Below, piece by piece: positions 10,504 through 19,956 of a stretch of 64,000 nucleotides of DNA (its first letter is position 1; each line of letters begins with the position of its first letter). Under the pieces are notes generated by a model. It saw only the letters and a program-made list of their open reading frames with translations. It did no database searches and was not told the DNA's origin. A program made the position numbers and the translations under genes. Source of the DNA: Sphingomonas leidyi (GTDB taxonomy: Bacteria; Pseudomonadota; Alphaproteobacteria; Sphingomonadales; Sphingomonadaceae); NCBI RefSeq assembly GCF_011761945.1, contig NZ_JAASQV010000005.1:124001-188000 (forward strand), in the 5' to 3' direction.

Positions 10504-11085
10504 TCAGACGGCCCGGACTTCGGTGACTTCGGGGACGTAGTATTTGAGCAGCTGCTCGATGCCGTTCTTGAGCGTGGCGGTCGAGCTGGGGCAGCCCGAA
10601 CAGGCGCCCTGCATCTGGAGATAGACCTTGCCGGCATCGAAGCCGCGATAGACGATGTCGCCGCCATCATTGGCGACGGCGGGGCGCACGCGCGTCTCGA
10701 TCAGCTCCTTGATCTGCGCGACGATCTCCGCGTCCTCGGGATTGTCGCCGAAATCCTGGCTCTCGGCCGGCACGCTGAAGCCGGCGGAGGCGGCGTGGAA
10801 CAGCGGCATGTTCGCCGCGAAATGATCGAGCAGGATGCCGAGCACGTCGGGCTTGGCATCGCGCCATTCGGCACCGGGAGCGATCGTCACCGAGATGAAG
10901 TCGCGGCCGAAGAACACCCCGGTCACGTCGCCCAGGCCGAACAGGGCCTCGGCGAGCGGCGAGGCTTCGGCCTCTTCGGGGTTCGCGAAGTCGCGGGTGC
11001 CCGCTTCCATCACGGTGCGGCCCGGAAGGAATTTGAGCGTCGCCGGATTGGGCGTGGCTTCGGTCTCGATCAGCATGCGCGTCAT
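10504..11085 (-). CDS. nfuA: Iron-sulfur cluster carrier, Nfu/NifU-like
   Basis: Carries 4Fe-4S clusters from an assembly scaffold to apo-enzymes such as MiaB. The 193-residue protein has the N-terminal Nfu_N domain (MLIETEATPNPATLKFLPG region) and a C-terminal NifU-like domain with the cluster-binding CSGCPSS motif (CxxC). The second Met, nine bases downstream at 11076, matches the usual family start and is an alternative. It is first in the run nfuA-nitroreductase-tsaB-rimI. It complements the suf operon 11 kb away. Confidence 0.93.
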   Translation of the reverse strand: MTRMLIETEATPNPATLKFLPGRTVMEAGTRDFANPEEAEASPLAEALFGLGDVTGVFFGRDFISVTIAPGAEWRDAKPDVLGILLDHFAANMPLFHAASAGFSVPAESQDFGDNPEDAEIVAQIKELIETRVRPAVANDGGDIVYRGFDAGKVYLQMQGACSGCPSSTATLKNGIEQLLKYYVPEVTEVRAV

Positions 11086-11173
11086 TTGGGCGCTCGGGCG
11101 GCGACGATCAAGCTGGAAGGAGGAAACGAAAGGTTTCCGCCGGCGTGGTTCCTGCCTGTCATCGCTCCTGCGG

Positions 11174-11205
11174 CCCTGGATCCCGCCTTCGTATCGGAGG
11201 CGGGA
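11174..11205. repeat. REP-like palindrome
   Basis: TCCCGCCT and AGGCGGGA (11181-11205) form an 8-bp stem preceded by CCCTGGA. The core GGCCCTGGATCCCGCC is nearly the same as in the inverted repeat pair at 48316-48452, so these are probably scattered copies of one repeat family. Confidence 0.5.
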
Positions 11206-11224
11206 GCCGGGGAGGAGGCGGGCT

Positions 11225-11494
11225 TCAGTCCTGCTGCTCGTCGTGCGTGGTTGCCTCGGTCACGCTCTGGTCGTGGCCGCTCTTGTCGCTGAAGAAGGCG
11301 GCGGCGAACAGGCCGCAGCCGAGCAGCGTGGAAAGGAACACGCCGCCGATCGTGGCGAGGACGGCCGAGGGATAGAGCGCGTCGTAGAGCGAGAGATACC
11401 AGAGGGCGCCCGCGACCATCAGCGCGCCCGCCAGCGCGATCCAGGTGATCATCCGGCGGAATTCGGTCCAGGCCTTGGCGCGGTTGGTAGCCAT
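11225..11494 (-). CDS. Small two-helix membrane protein of unknown function
   Basis: An 89-residue protein with two hydrophobic segments, about residues 15 to 35 (MITWIALAGALMVAGALWYL) and 42 to 68, and an acidic, soluble C-terminal tail rich in Asp, Glu, Thr and Gln. AAGGAG lies 11 bases before the ATG at 11494, which is why I reject longer open upstream frames. I do not recognise a named family. It lies between nfuA and an Asp/Asn hydroxylase gene, with about 50 bases to the latter's stop codon, and could be co-transcribed with it. Confidence 0.75.
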   Translation of the reverse strand: MATNRAKAWTEFRRMITWIALAGALMVAGALWYLSLYDALYPSAVLATIGGVFLSTLLGCGLFAAAFFSDKSGHDQSVTEATTHDEQQD

Positions 11495-11544
11495 TTGGCG
11501 GCAGCTCCTTCGTGTGCGCCATGTGGGCCCGCGGCGCGCGCAAA

Positions 11545-12411
11545 TCAATCGTCGAGCGCCTGCATCGCCGCGTTCCAGCGGTTCACGTTCGCCCGCGCCT
11601 CCTGCACGAACGCCGAGCCGCGGATCCAGGCCAGGAACCTGTCGACGAACCACCGGCCCGGCTGGCGGAGCGGCCGGCGGAACTGGACGAGCAGAACCAC
11701 GCGAGTGCCGCTCGTGTCGTTCCACACCTCATGATCATAGGTGTCGTCGAACACCAGCGTCTCGCCCTCCGCCCAGCGCAGGATGCGATCGCCGACGCGC
11801 ATGCGCACGTCGCCGTCGCGCGGCACGATCAGGCCGAGATGGCAGGTGATCAGCCCCTTGGTGACGCCGCGATGCGCCGGGATGTGCGTGCCCGGCGCGA
11901 GGATCGAGAAGAAGGCGCTGTTGAGGCCGGGGATCGACTCGACCAGCCGGGTGGTCACCGGGCAGCGATCGAGATTCTCCGGCACGAGATAGCCATAGCC
12001 ATAGAGGAAATAGCTTCGCCACTTGTTCACCGGCGCGATGGCGCGGTGATCGGGCGAGATGACGGAGAGCGAAGGCGCGAGATTCGGCGAGAGCGCGGCG
12101 GCGATCGCCTCGGCGCGGATCGCCTGCCAGTTGGCGCGCAGCGCCTCGGTCCAGGCGAAGTCGCGCACGTCGAGCACGGGGCTGTTCGAGACGAGCGAAA
12201 AGCGGGCGATGAACTGGTCGAAGACCCCGCGCAGATGCTTGCCATATTTGATCAGGAAAGGCCGATCGCTATCGGCGCGTAGCGGCGCATCGGCCATGCT
12301 GGCGTCCGACACGACCGTGAGGCCGGGAATCATTTCCCGTGCTGCGGCGGCCTCGACTTCGCCCGCGTCCCGCCACATTGCGCTGCCCCGCGCGCTCGGC
12401 TCGACCTTCAC
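11545..12411 (-). CDS. Aspartyl/asparaginyl beta-hydroxylase family protein (LpxO-like)
   Basis: Fe(II)/2-oxoglutarate dioxygenase of the Asp_Arg_Hydrox family, 288 residues from a GTG at 12411. The family's two iron histidines are in THIPAHRGVTKG and DDTYDHEVWND, with an Arg near the end (QFRRPLRQPG) for 2-oxoglutarate. Bacterial members include LpxO, which 2-hydroxylates lipid A acyl chains, and peptide hydroxylases. No transmembrane anchor is obvious. An in-frame ATG at 12297 gives a 250-residue alternative that keeps the whole domain. The gene is divergent from the M16 protease gene. Confidence 0.82.
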   Translation of the reverse strand: MKVEPSARGSAMWRDAGEVEAAAAREMIPGLTVVSDASMADAPLRADSDRPFLIKYGKHLRGVFDQFIARFSLVSNSPVLDVRDFAWTEALRANWQAIRAEAIAAALSPNLAPSLSVISPDHRAIAPVNKWRSYFLYGYGYLVPENLDRCPVTTRLVESIPGLNSAFFSILAPGTHIPAHRGVTKGLITCHLGLIVPRDGDVRMRVGDRILRWAEGETLVFDDTYDHEVWNDTSGTRVVLLVQFRRPLRQPGRWFVDRFLAWIRGSAFVQEARANVNRWNAAMQALDD

Positions 12412-12602
12412 TGCACCTGACCTTGCTGGTTACGCTGCCTTTTCGACTGCGGGACTCGCCCGCATCGCTTCGATTAGCCTGTGGATGGGTCGAAAACATG
12501 GCCCCGCTGCGGCGTACAAGGGCCGCTTCGTGTCCCGCGCGTACATCTGGCGGAAAGGTTCGCGCTGGCATGCCCGGCGCTTCGCCCCTAGATGGACGGT
12601 CT

Positions 12603-15497
12603 ATGCATTTCTTCCTGCGTGCGCCTCTCGCGCTCCTCGCTTTCGCCGCGCTCGCGCCGGTCCTGCCGGCCCAGGCCCAGGTTTCGACCAATCCCCCGAA
12701 CGTATCCGATACGCAGACGGTGGGGCGTCCGGTCCAGACCGCCAAGGATCCCTGGCTCTATGAGAAGAGCGATCTCGTCCATGACGATGCGTGGAAATTC
12801 GGGCGGCTTCCCAACGGTGTACGCTATGCCGTGCGCAAGAATGGCGTGCCGCCGGGCCAGGTATCGGTCCGCGTGCGCATGGATGTCGGCTCGCTGATGG
12901 AGCGCGACAGCGAGCGGGGCTTCGCGCACCTGCTCGAACATCTTTCCTTCCGCGGCTCGGTGCACGTGCCCGACGGCGAATCGAAGCGCGTCTGGCAGCG
13001 CCTGGGCGTGACCTTCGGCTCCGATTCGAACGCGAGCACCACGTTCACCGCCACCACCTACAAGCTCGACCTGCCGATGGCGTCCCCGGCGGGGCTGGAC
13101 GAGAGCTTCAAGATCCTGGCGGGCATGATGTCGGGCCCGCAGATCACGCAGCAGATCCTCGATTCGGAGCGGCCGGTGGTGCTCGCCGAACAGCGCGAGC
13201 AGCCGGGGCCGCAGGTGCGGCTGCAGGATGCGATGCTCGACCTGATGTTCGCCGGCCAGCCGCTGTCGCAGCGCGAGCCGATCGGCACGGTAGACACGCT
13301 CGTCGCCGCGACGCCGGCAAGCGTGCAGGCGTTCCACGAGCGCTGGTATCGCCCCGAGCGCGCCACTGTCATTGCGATCGGCGACGTCGATCCGGCGCTG
13401 CTCGAGCAGATGATCGTCAAGCATTTCTCGGACTGGAAGGGTACCGGCCCGGCCGTGCCGACGCCCGATTTCGGCAAGCCGGTCGAGGGCACCCCCGTTG
13501 CCGCCAGCATCGTCGAGCCGGCACTGCCGGTGCTCACCACCATGGCGATCGTGCGCCCCTGGACGGTCGACGGCGATACGGTGATCTTCAACCAGAAGCG
13601 GATGATCGACCTGGTCGCGATCCGCATCATCAATCGCCGGCTGGAGACCCGGGCCCGCTCGGGCGGCACCTTCATCGCCGCCGGGGCCGACCTGAGCGAC
13701 ATCGGCCGATCGGCGAACATCACCACCGTGCAGGTGCTGCCGGTGGGCGACGACTGGGAAGCGGCGCTGCGCGACGTGCGCGCGGTGATCGCCGACGCCC
13801 AGGCCGCGCCGCCGAGCCAGGCCGAGATCGACCGCGAGGTCGCCGAGATCGAATCGTCGATGAAGCAGCGGATCAACACCGCGCCGGTCGAGGCCGGGGC
13901 CAAGCTGGCCGACGACCTGGCCGAGGCGGTCGACATCAACGAGACGGTGACGACGCCCGAATTCTCCTACGCGATCTTCAAGGGTGCGGTGGACGGCAAG
14001 ATGTTCACGCCGGCCACGGTGCTGGCGTCGTCGAAGAAGGTGTTCGAAGGCACCGCGACCCGCGCGATCGTCAACCTGCATGCGCCCGATCCGGCGATCA
14101 CCACCAAGGTGACCTCCGCGCTCGAGGCCAATGTCGCGGCGAGCGGCAAGCGCAAGCTGGTCGGCAATGTCAGCTTCGCGGCGCTGCCCAGGCTCGGCGT
14201 GCCCGGCAAGGTGGCGAACCGCGAGCAGATCCTGCCGGGCACCGGCATCGAGAAGCTCGCATTCGCGAATGGCGTCACGCTGCTGATCCGCCAGGACCCG
14301 TCGGAGACTGGCAAGGTCTATGTCAATGTGCGCTTCGGCCGCGGGCTCTCGGGCCTGCCGAACAAGGGCCAGACCCCGGCCTGGGCCGGCGATCCGGCGC
14401 TTATGGCCAGCGGCATCGGCAAATATGGCCAGGAAGAGCTCGACGCCCTGACCGGCCGCCGCCAGATCGGTGCCGATTTCGACGTCGACGACGATGCCTT
14501 TGTCCTGAAGGGCCAGACGACCAAGGACGACCTGCCCGACCAGCTCAAGCTGCTGGCGACCAAGCTTGCCGCACCGGGCTGGGATCCCAATCCGGTGTTA
14601 CGCGCCAAGGCGGGCATCCTGTCGGGCTATGCCGGCCTCTCGGCCTCGCCCGACGCGGTGCTGAATCGCGATCTGGAGCGGCTGCTCCACAATGGCGATC
14701 CGCGCTGGGGCGTGCCGCCCGAGGCGACGATCCGCGAGACCACGCCGGAGAGCTTCCGCAAGTTCTGGGAGCCGCTGCTGGCGACCGGGCCGATCGAAGT
14801 CGAAGTGTTCGGCGACATGGATGCCGAGGCGACGGTGAAGGCCGTGGCCGCTACCTTCGGTGCGTTGAAGCCGCGCGTGGCGAGCAAGGCGCCGCTCGCG
14901 CCGGTGGAATTCCCCGCGCACGTCGCCACGCCGGTGACGCTGTTCCACAAGGGCCAGCCCAACCAGGCCGCGGCGGTGATCGCCTGGCCGACCGGCGGCG
15001 GCACCGAGAATGGCGGCATCACCGAGAGCCGCAAGCTCGAGGTGCTCGCCGCGGTGTTCCGCGACCGGCTGCTCGACCAGCTGCGCAGCCAGGCGGGCGT
15101 GAGCTATTCGCCCCAGGTGGCCAGCCAGTGGCCGCAGGGTTTGCCGGCGGGCGGCAAGATCATGGCGCTCGGCATGGTGCCGCCCGACAAGGTCGACTTC
15201 TTCTTCGAGCTGTCGCGCAAGATCGCCGCCGATCTGGTTGCCAAGCCGATCGACGCGGACGAGCTCAACCGTGCGCTCACGCCGCTGAAGCAGCAGATTC
15301 TGCGCATGTCCTCGGGCAATATGTTCTGGATGCGCCTGGTCGAGGGCGGCACCTATGATCCCGCGCGGATCGCCGCCGTCGAGACGCTGGCCGCCGACTA
15401 TTCGCGGGTGACGCCGCAGGACGTGCAGGGGCTGGCGATGAAGTATCTCCGCCCGGACAAGGACTGGACGCTCAAGGTGGTGCCGGAGAAGAAGTGA
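12603..15497 (+). CDS. Secreted M16-family zinc metalloprotease
   Basis: Exported insulinase/pitrilysin-type peptidase of 964 residues. A signal peptide (MHFFLRAPLALLAFAALAP, cleaved near AQA) is followed by two M16 catalytic/non-catalytic domain pairs. The inverted zinc motif HLLEH lies about 105 residues in, and the partner Glu is expected about 75 residues later. The second half repeats the fold without the motif. The ATG at 12603 gives the signal peptide directly; the upstream open frame lacks protein character. PqqL-like periplasmic proteases are the closest named type. A strong terminator follows. Confidence 0.93.
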   Translation: MHFFLRAPLALLAFAALAPVLPAQAQVSTNPPNVSDTQTVGRPVQTAKDPWLYEKSDLVHDDAWKFGRLPNGVRYAVRKNGVPPGQVSVRVRMDVGSLMERDSERGFAHLLEHLSFRGSVHVPDGESKRVWQRLGVTFGSDSNASTTFTATTYKLDLPMASPAGLDESFKILAGMMSGPQITQQILDSERPVVLAEQREQPGPQVRLQDAMLDLMFAGQPLSQREPIGTVDTLVAATPASVQAFHERWYRPERATVIAIGDVDPALLEQMIVKHFSDWKGTGPAVPTPDFGKPVEGTPVAASIVEPALPVLTTMAIVRPWTVDGDTVIFNQKRMIDLVAIRIINRRLETRARSGGTFIAAGADLSDIGRSANITTVQVLPVGDDWEAALRDVRAVIADAQAAPPSQAEIDREVAEIESSMKQRINTAPVEAGAKLADDLAEAVDINETVTTPEFSYAIFKGAVDGKMFTPATVLASSKKVFEGTATRAIVNLHAPDPAITTKVTSALEANVAASGKRKLVGNVSFAALPRLGVPGKVANREQILPGTGIEKLAFANGVTLLIRQDPSETGKVYVNVRFGRGLSGLPNKGQTPAWAGDPALMASGIGKYGQEELDALTGRRQIGADFDVDDDAFVLKGQTTKDDLPDQLKLLATKLAAPGWDPNPVLRAKAGILSGYAGLSASPDAVLNRDLERLLHNGDPRWGVPPEATIRETTPESFRKFWEPLLATGPIEVEVFGDMDAEATVKAVAATFGALKPRVASKAPLAPVEFPAHVATPVTLFHKGQPNQAAAVIAWPTGGGTENGGITESRKLEVLAAVFRDRLLDQLRSQAGVSYSPQVASQWPQGLPAGGKIMALGMVPPDKVDFFFELSRKIAADLVAKPIDADELNRALTPLKQQILRMSSGNMFWMRLVEGGTYDPARIAAVETLAADYSRVTPQDVQGLAMKYLRPDKDWTLKVVPEKK

Positions 15498-15526
15498 GGC
15501 TTGGGCCCTCGCTTCACGGGAAACGG

Positions 15527-15556
15527 AAAAGGCCGGGGTGGAAGCCCCGGCCTTTT
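15527..15556. terminator. Bidirectional rho-independent terminator
   Basis: AAAAGGCCGGGG-tggaag-CCCCGGCCTTTT is a perfect 12-bp stem with a 6-base loop, continuing TTTTTG on the plus strand and TTTTCCG on the minus strand. It lies between the convergent M16 protease and acyl-CoA ligase genes and can serve both. Confidence 0.9.
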
Positions 15557-15647
15557 TGTTTGCCCGCACCGTTCCGTCACATTTCGCCATCACCGCCTTT
15601 GCGGGATGACGGGGAAGGGGGAGGGCGAAGCCTCGGCGGTGGGTTCC

Positions 15648-17429
15648 CTACCGGTACAACCCGTCGAGCCGCTCGCCATAGACCGCCTTCAATATGTGCC
15701 GGCGGATCTTGAGGCTAGGCGTCAGCTGCTCGTTCTCGATCGTGAAGGGCTCGTCGGCGACCAGGAATTTTCGGACGCGCTCGATCACCGAGAGGTCCTT
15801 GTTCACGCGCTCCACCGCGGCGCCCAGCGCCGCCTTGTAGTCGGGATCATGGGCCAGTTCCCTGAAGTCGCATTTGGTGGCGGTCCGGGCGCACCATTCG
15901 GCGGTCCATTCCGGATCGGGGACGATCACCGCGGACATATAGGGCTTCTTGTCGCCGGCGATCATCGCCTGGACGATCTCGGGCTGCAGCGTGAGCATGC
16001 CCTCCACCTTCTGCGGCGCGACATTGTCGCCCTTGTCGTTGACGATGATGTCCTTCTTGCGGTCGGTGATCTTGATCCGGCCCTTGTCGTCGATATGGCC
16101 GATATCGCCGGTATAGAGCCAGCCGTCGCGCAGGACGCGCTTGGTCTCTTCCTCGTTGCGCCAATAGCCGTGCATCACGAGCTCGCCGCGCACCAATATC
16201 TCGCCATCGTCGGCGATGCGCACCTCCACCCCTTCGAGCGGCGGGCCGACCGTGTCCATCTTGAGCCCGGCCTTGGGGCGGTTGCACGAGATCACCGGCG
16301 CCGCCTCGGTCTGGCCATAGCCCTGGAGGAACGTGAGGCCGAGGCTCTGGAAGAAGATGCCGACCTCGGGATTGAGCGGCGCGCCGCCCGAGACCATCGC
16401 CTTGATCCGTCCGCCGAACTTCTTCGAGAGCTTCGGCTTCAGGGTGGCGCCGAGGAACAGGTTCATCGGCAGGTCGGACAGGCGCCCGGTGCCGGCCGCC
16501 TTGCGCCCACCGATCGCGACGGCCTTGTCGAGCAGGAAATTGGCGAAATTGCCCTGCTTCTCCACTTGCTTGACGATGCGGGTGCGCAGCACCTCGAACA
16601 GGCGGGGCACGACGACCATGATGGTCGGGCGTACTTCCTCGATGTTCGAGGCGAGCTTCTCCAGCCCTTCGGAATAATAGATCTGCGCGCCGAGCCCGAT
16701 CGGGAAATGCTGGCCGCCGGTATGCTCATAGGCGTGGCTGAGCGGCAGGAACGAGAGGAACACCTCGTCGTCCCAGCCGAAATCCTCGCTGATCAGCGCG
16801 CAGCACGCCTCGACATTGTGCAGGATCGCGCCGTGATGCTGCATCACGCCGCGGGGGCTTCCGCCCGTGCCGCTGGTGTAGATGATGCAGGCCAGGTCCT
16901 CGCGGCGGAACGTGCAGGAAAGGCCGCGCGGATCGGTGTCGTGCCTGGCGATCAGCCCACGCCAGTCATGGAACTCCAGGCTGCCCTGCTGGGCGACGCG
17001 CAACTCCTCTATGCCGATCACCATCCGGGCCGAGGAAGCGCGGATCGCGGCGGGAAGCAGCGCCTTTGCCAGCTTGGTGTTCGAGACGATGATCGCGCAG
17101 GCGCCCGAATTCTCGATGATGTGCTGGTGATCGCGCTCGGTGTTGGTGGTGTAGGTGGGCACGGTCACACAGCCCGCGGCCATGATCGCCAGGTCGCTGA
17201 TGCAGAATTCCGGGCGGTTCTCCGAGACGAGCATCACTCGGTCGCCGCGCTTCAGGCCGAGCGCGGTCAGCGCCGCGGCCAGGCTCGCCACCTGGCGGGC
17301 CGCTTCGGCCCAGCTGGTCGGCCGCCACTTGCCTTCGTCCTTGTGCCAGAGGAAGGGCGCATCGCCCTTTTCCTTCGCCCGCGCGAAGAACATCTGGACC
17401 AGGTTGTCGAACCGTTCGAGCCTACGCAT
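15648..17429 (-). CDS. Long-chain acyl-CoA synthetase (AMP-forming)
   Basis: Activates fatty acids to acyl-CoA through an acyl-AMP intermediate. The 593-residue protein has the AMP-binding loop YTSGTGGSPRGV and the later motifs QGYGQTEAAP, YTGDIGHIDDKGRIKITDRKKD and the hinge to the small C-terminal domain (residues about 440 to 593). It has no signal peptide, so is cytosolic or membrane-associated. It resembles the FadD15/FAA-type long-chain group. It lies 60 bases downstream of ggt and could be read from the same transcript. Confidence 0.92.
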   Translation of the reverse strand: MRRLERFDNLVQMFFARAKEKGDAPFLWHKDEGKWRPTSWAEAARQVASLAAALTALGLKRGDRVMLVSENRPEFCISDLAIMAAGCVTVPTYTTNTERDHQHIIENSGACAIIVSNTKLAKALLPAAIRASSARMVIGIEELRVAQQGSLEFHDWRGLIARHDTDPRGLSCTFRREDLACIIYTSGTGGSPRGVMQHHGAILHNVEACCALISEDFGWDDEVFLSFLPLSHAYEHTGGQHFPIGLGAQIYYSEGLEKLASNIEEVRPTIMVVVPRLFEVLRTRIVKQVEKQGNFANFLLDKAVAIGGRKAAGTGRLSDLPMNLFLGATLKPKLSKKFGGRIKAMVSGGAPLNPEVGIFFQSLGLTFLQGYGQTEAAPVISCNRPKAGLKMDTVGPPLEGVEVRIADDGEILVRGELVMHGYWRNEEETKRVLRDGWLYTGDIGHIDDKGRIKITDRKKDIIVNDKGDNVAPQKVEGMLTLQPEIVQAMIAGDKKPYMSAVIVPDPEWTAEWCARTATKCDFRELAHDPDYKAALGAAVERVNKDLSVIERVRKFLVADEPFTIENEQLTPSLKIRRHILKAVYGERLDGLYR

Positions 17430-17489
17430 TCCCTCTCCCCATTGCGGGCGCCCCCTTTTCCGGGACGTCCCGCCTTCCCCCCAACGTTT

Positions 17490-19208
17490 CTATTCCGACG
17501 GCCGGTTCGGCTGCGCGCCCACGCGATGGATAACGGTCATGTGGCCCTGTTGGTCCATCACGACGCCTTCGCTGCGCGGATCGGCACCGCCGGTCCAGCG
17601 GGCCCCGACCCGCTCGACCGCGTTCATCTTGAGCCCGAGCGGGGCGGACTGGACCTTCTCGCCCAGCGCCTGGAGCGCCGGGACCATCGCATCGAGCTGG
17701 GTGCCCTTCTCGGCGACCGCCATCTTGCCGGGCGCATAGAGCAGGCCGAGGCCGATCGCGTCCTGGGCCGAAAGCTTCCAGTCGATCACGCCGACCAGCG
17801 CCTTGGCGACCTGGGCGATGATCGTCGAGCCGCCGGCCGCGCCGATCGCGATGCGGACCTTGCCGTCCGGGCCATAGACGATCGTCGGCGCCATCGAGCT
17901 GCGCGGCCGCTTGCCGCCCTCGACGCGATTGGCGACCAGATAGCCGTCCTTCTCCGGCACGATGTCGAAATCGGTGAGCTCGTTGTTGAGCATCACCCCG
18001 TCCACCGACAGGCCCGAGCCGAACGCGCCTTCGATCGTGGTGGTCACCTGGGCGACGTTGCCGGCCTTGTCGACCACCGAGAGCGAGGTGGTGCCCGGCA
18101 CTTCCTGCGGCTTGACCGCGATGCGCTTCGGCGCGCCGGGAGGCGTGCCGGCCTTCACTTCGGCCATGGTGCCGCCCGGGCTGATCAGCGCCGAGCGGCC
18201 GGCGAGATATGCGCGGTCGAGCAGGCCGGCGATCGGCACCTGCACATAGTCGGGATCGCCGACATAGAGGTCGCGATCGGCATAGGCGAGGCGCGAGCTT
18301 TCGGCGAACAGGTGCCAGGCGACCGGATTGTCCTTGCCGAGCTTCGCCATGTCGAAACGCTCGAGCTGGGCAAGGATCATCATCACGGTGACGCCGCCCG
18401 ACGAGGGCGGGCCCATCGAGCAGATCTTGTAGGCGCGATACGTGCTGCACAGCACCGGCCGCTCCTTGGCGTCATAGGCGGCAAGGTCGCCGACGGTCAT
18501 CTTCGAGGGGTTGCGCGCCGCGCCGTTCACCGTCGCGACCAGCTTCTCCGCCTGCGGGCCGACATAGAAGCTGTCGGGGCCGAACTTCGCCACGCGCTCG
18601 AGCAGCGCGGCCTGTTGCGGATTGGTCGCGCGCGCGCCGGCCGCCAGCGGCGTGCCGTCGGCGTGGTAATAGATCGCGCGGACGCCGGCATCGACGTGCG
18701 GCGCATAGTTGCGCAGCGCGTTGGCGAGCCGGGGCGAGACGTCGAAGCCCTCACGCGCCAGCCGGATCGCCGGATCGAACAGCCGGGCCCAGGGCAGCTT
18801 GCCGGCGCGGGCATGCGCCTTGGCCATGGCGCGCAGCGTGCCCGGCACGCCGACGCTGCGCCCGCCCGGCACGGCGGCCATATGGCTGAGCGGCTGGCCG
18901 TCCGGGCCGTAGAACCAATGGTCGTTCGCGGCCATCGGTGCCGCCTCGCGCCCGTCGACCGTGGCGATCTTGCCGGTCTTCACGTCATATTGGAGGAAGA
19001 AGGCGCCGCCGCCGATGCCGGCGCTCTGCGGCTCGACCACGTTCAGCGCGAGCATCGTTGCGATCGCCGCGTCGGTGGCGCTGCCGCCGGCATTGAGGAT
19101 CTCGGTGCCTGCGGCGGCGGCGCGGGGATCGGCCGCGCTGACCACCCCCTGGGCGGAAGCCGCGGCGGGAGCGGCGAGAAGGGCGAGCAGCAGGAACAGC
19201 TTCTTCAT
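17490..19208 (-). CDS. ggt: Gamma-glutamyltransferase/glutathione hydrolase
   Basis: Periplasmic Ntn-hydrolase that removes or transfers the gamma-glutamyl group of glutathione. The signal peptide MKKLFLLLALLAAPAAASAQ is cleaved near residue 20. The precursor is expected to cleave itself before Thr373 (PGTTSLSVVD), which becomes the N-terminal nucleophile of the small subunit; the GGST loop near residue 470 is also present. Total length is 572 residues, normal for the family. It is divergent from the HdeD-like gene across a 163-base region with a long inverted repeat. Confidence 0.95.
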   Translation of the reverse strand: MKKLFLLLALLAAPAAASAQGVVSAADPRAAAAGTEILNAGGSATDAAIATMLALNVVEPQSAGIGGGAFFLQYDVKTGKIATVDGREAAPMAANDHWFYGPDGQPLSHMAAVPGGRSVGVPGTLRAMAKAHARAGKLPWARLFDPAIRLAREGFDVSPRLANALRNYAPHVDAGVRAIYYHADGTPLAAGARATNPQQAALLERVAKFGPDSFYVGPQAEKLVATVNGAARNPSKMTVGDLAAYDAKERPVLCSTYRAYKICSMGPPSSGGVTVMMILAQLERFDMAKLGKDNPVAWHLFAESSRLAYADRDLYVGDPDYVQVPIAGLLDRAYLAGRSALISPGGTMAEVKAGTPPGAPKRIAVKPQEVPGTTSLSVVDKAGNVAQVTTTIEGAFGSGLSVDGVMLNNELTDFDIVPEKDGYLVANRVEGGKRPRSSMAPTIVYGPDGKVRIAIGAAGGSTIIAQVAKALVGVIDWKLSAQDAIGLGLLYAPGKMAVAEKGTQLDAMVPALQALGEKVQSAPLGLKMNAVERVGARWTGGADPRSEGVVMDQQGHMTVIHRVGAQPNRPSE

Positions 19209-19274
19209 CCGGCAAGCCGTAGCGGGCTTTGGCCGGAGCGCAAAGACGCTACGTCGGGCGGCGAAGGATCGGAT

Positions 19275-19304
19275 GATTGCGCAAGGGTATAACCAGGCGC
19301 AATC
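19275..19304. promoter_or_regulatory. Inverted repeat between divergent ggt and hdeD-like genes
   Basis: GATTGCGC and GCGCAATC form a perfect 8-bp inverted repeat around a 14-base spacer that contains TATAAC, a good -10 candidate. It lies midway between the two divergent start codons and is a candidate shared operator. No regulator can be assigned. Confidence 0.35.
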
Positions 19305-19371
19305 TGGCGCAGGTCGACGCGCTGCATGCCCGCCCATGCCGGACGGGCGGCGCTACCGAAGGAGGGCTAGC

Positions 19372-19947
19372 ATGACCGACGGCTCGAGATTTGCGACTTC
19401 CCCCTCGCTGCTGCGCGCGCTCGGCAAGCGCTGGTGGCTGTTCCTGCTGCGCGGCATCGTCGGCATCGCCTTTGGGATCCTCGCGCTGTTGTGGCCGGGC
19501 GTGGCGCTGCTCACCCTGGCGCTGGTGTGGGGCGCCTATGCGCTGGTCGATGGCGCCTTTGCGCTGGCCGCGGCGCTGTCGGGCATGCGTGGCGGCGATA
19601 CGCCGCGCTGGTGGCTGGCGCTCACCGGGCTGGCCGGGATCGCCGCGGGCCTGCTGACCATCGTGTGGCCGGGCATCACCGTGCAGGTGCTGCTGCTGCT
19701 GATCGCCGCCTGGGCGATCGTCACCGGCGTGATGGAGGCGGCGGGTGCGATCGCGCTGCGCAAGGAGATCGAGGGCGAGATCTTCCTGATCCTTGCCGGG
19801 CTGGTCTCGATCGGCTTCGGCGTGGCGATCCTCGCCTGGCCGGTTGCGGGCGCCATCGGCCTCGTCTGGCTGATCGCCTGGCTCGCGATCCTGGGCGGCG
19901 CGGCCTATGTCGCGCTCGCGCTGCGGCTCCGGAAGCTTGCGGGCTAG
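19372..19947 (+). CDS. HdeD-family (DUF308) membrane protein
   Basis: A 191-residue inner-membrane protein with six hydrophobic segments arranged as three repeats of the DUF308 unit; the pattern ALLWPGVALLTLALVWGAYALVDG and its later echoes is typical. E. coli HdeD helps acid resistance at high cell density, but most relatives are uncharacterised. GGAGG lies 7 bases before the ATG at 19372, which overrides the longer upstream frame. It is convergent with pyrD, whose stop codon is 9 bases away. Confidence 0.9.
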   Translation: MTDGSRFATSPSLLRALGKRWWLFLLRGIVGIAFGILALLWPGVALLTLALVWGAYALVDGAFALAAALSGMRGGDTPRWWLALTGLAGIAAGLLTIVWPGITVQVLLLLIAAWAIVTGVMEAAGAIALRKEIEGEIFLILAGLVSIGFGVAILAWPVAGAIGLVWLIAWLAILGGAAYVALALRLRKLAG

Positions 19948-19956
19948 GACCCGTGG

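Noticed and set aside
12588..14081. A minus-strand open frame of about 500 codons
   Set aside because: Antisense of the M16 protease, which has a signal peptide and the zinc motif.
15501..19292. A plus-strand open frame of 1263 codons
   Set aside because: Antisense to the acyl-CoA ligase and ggt genes, which both show complete motifs. The frame begins within the terminator region and has shadow composition.
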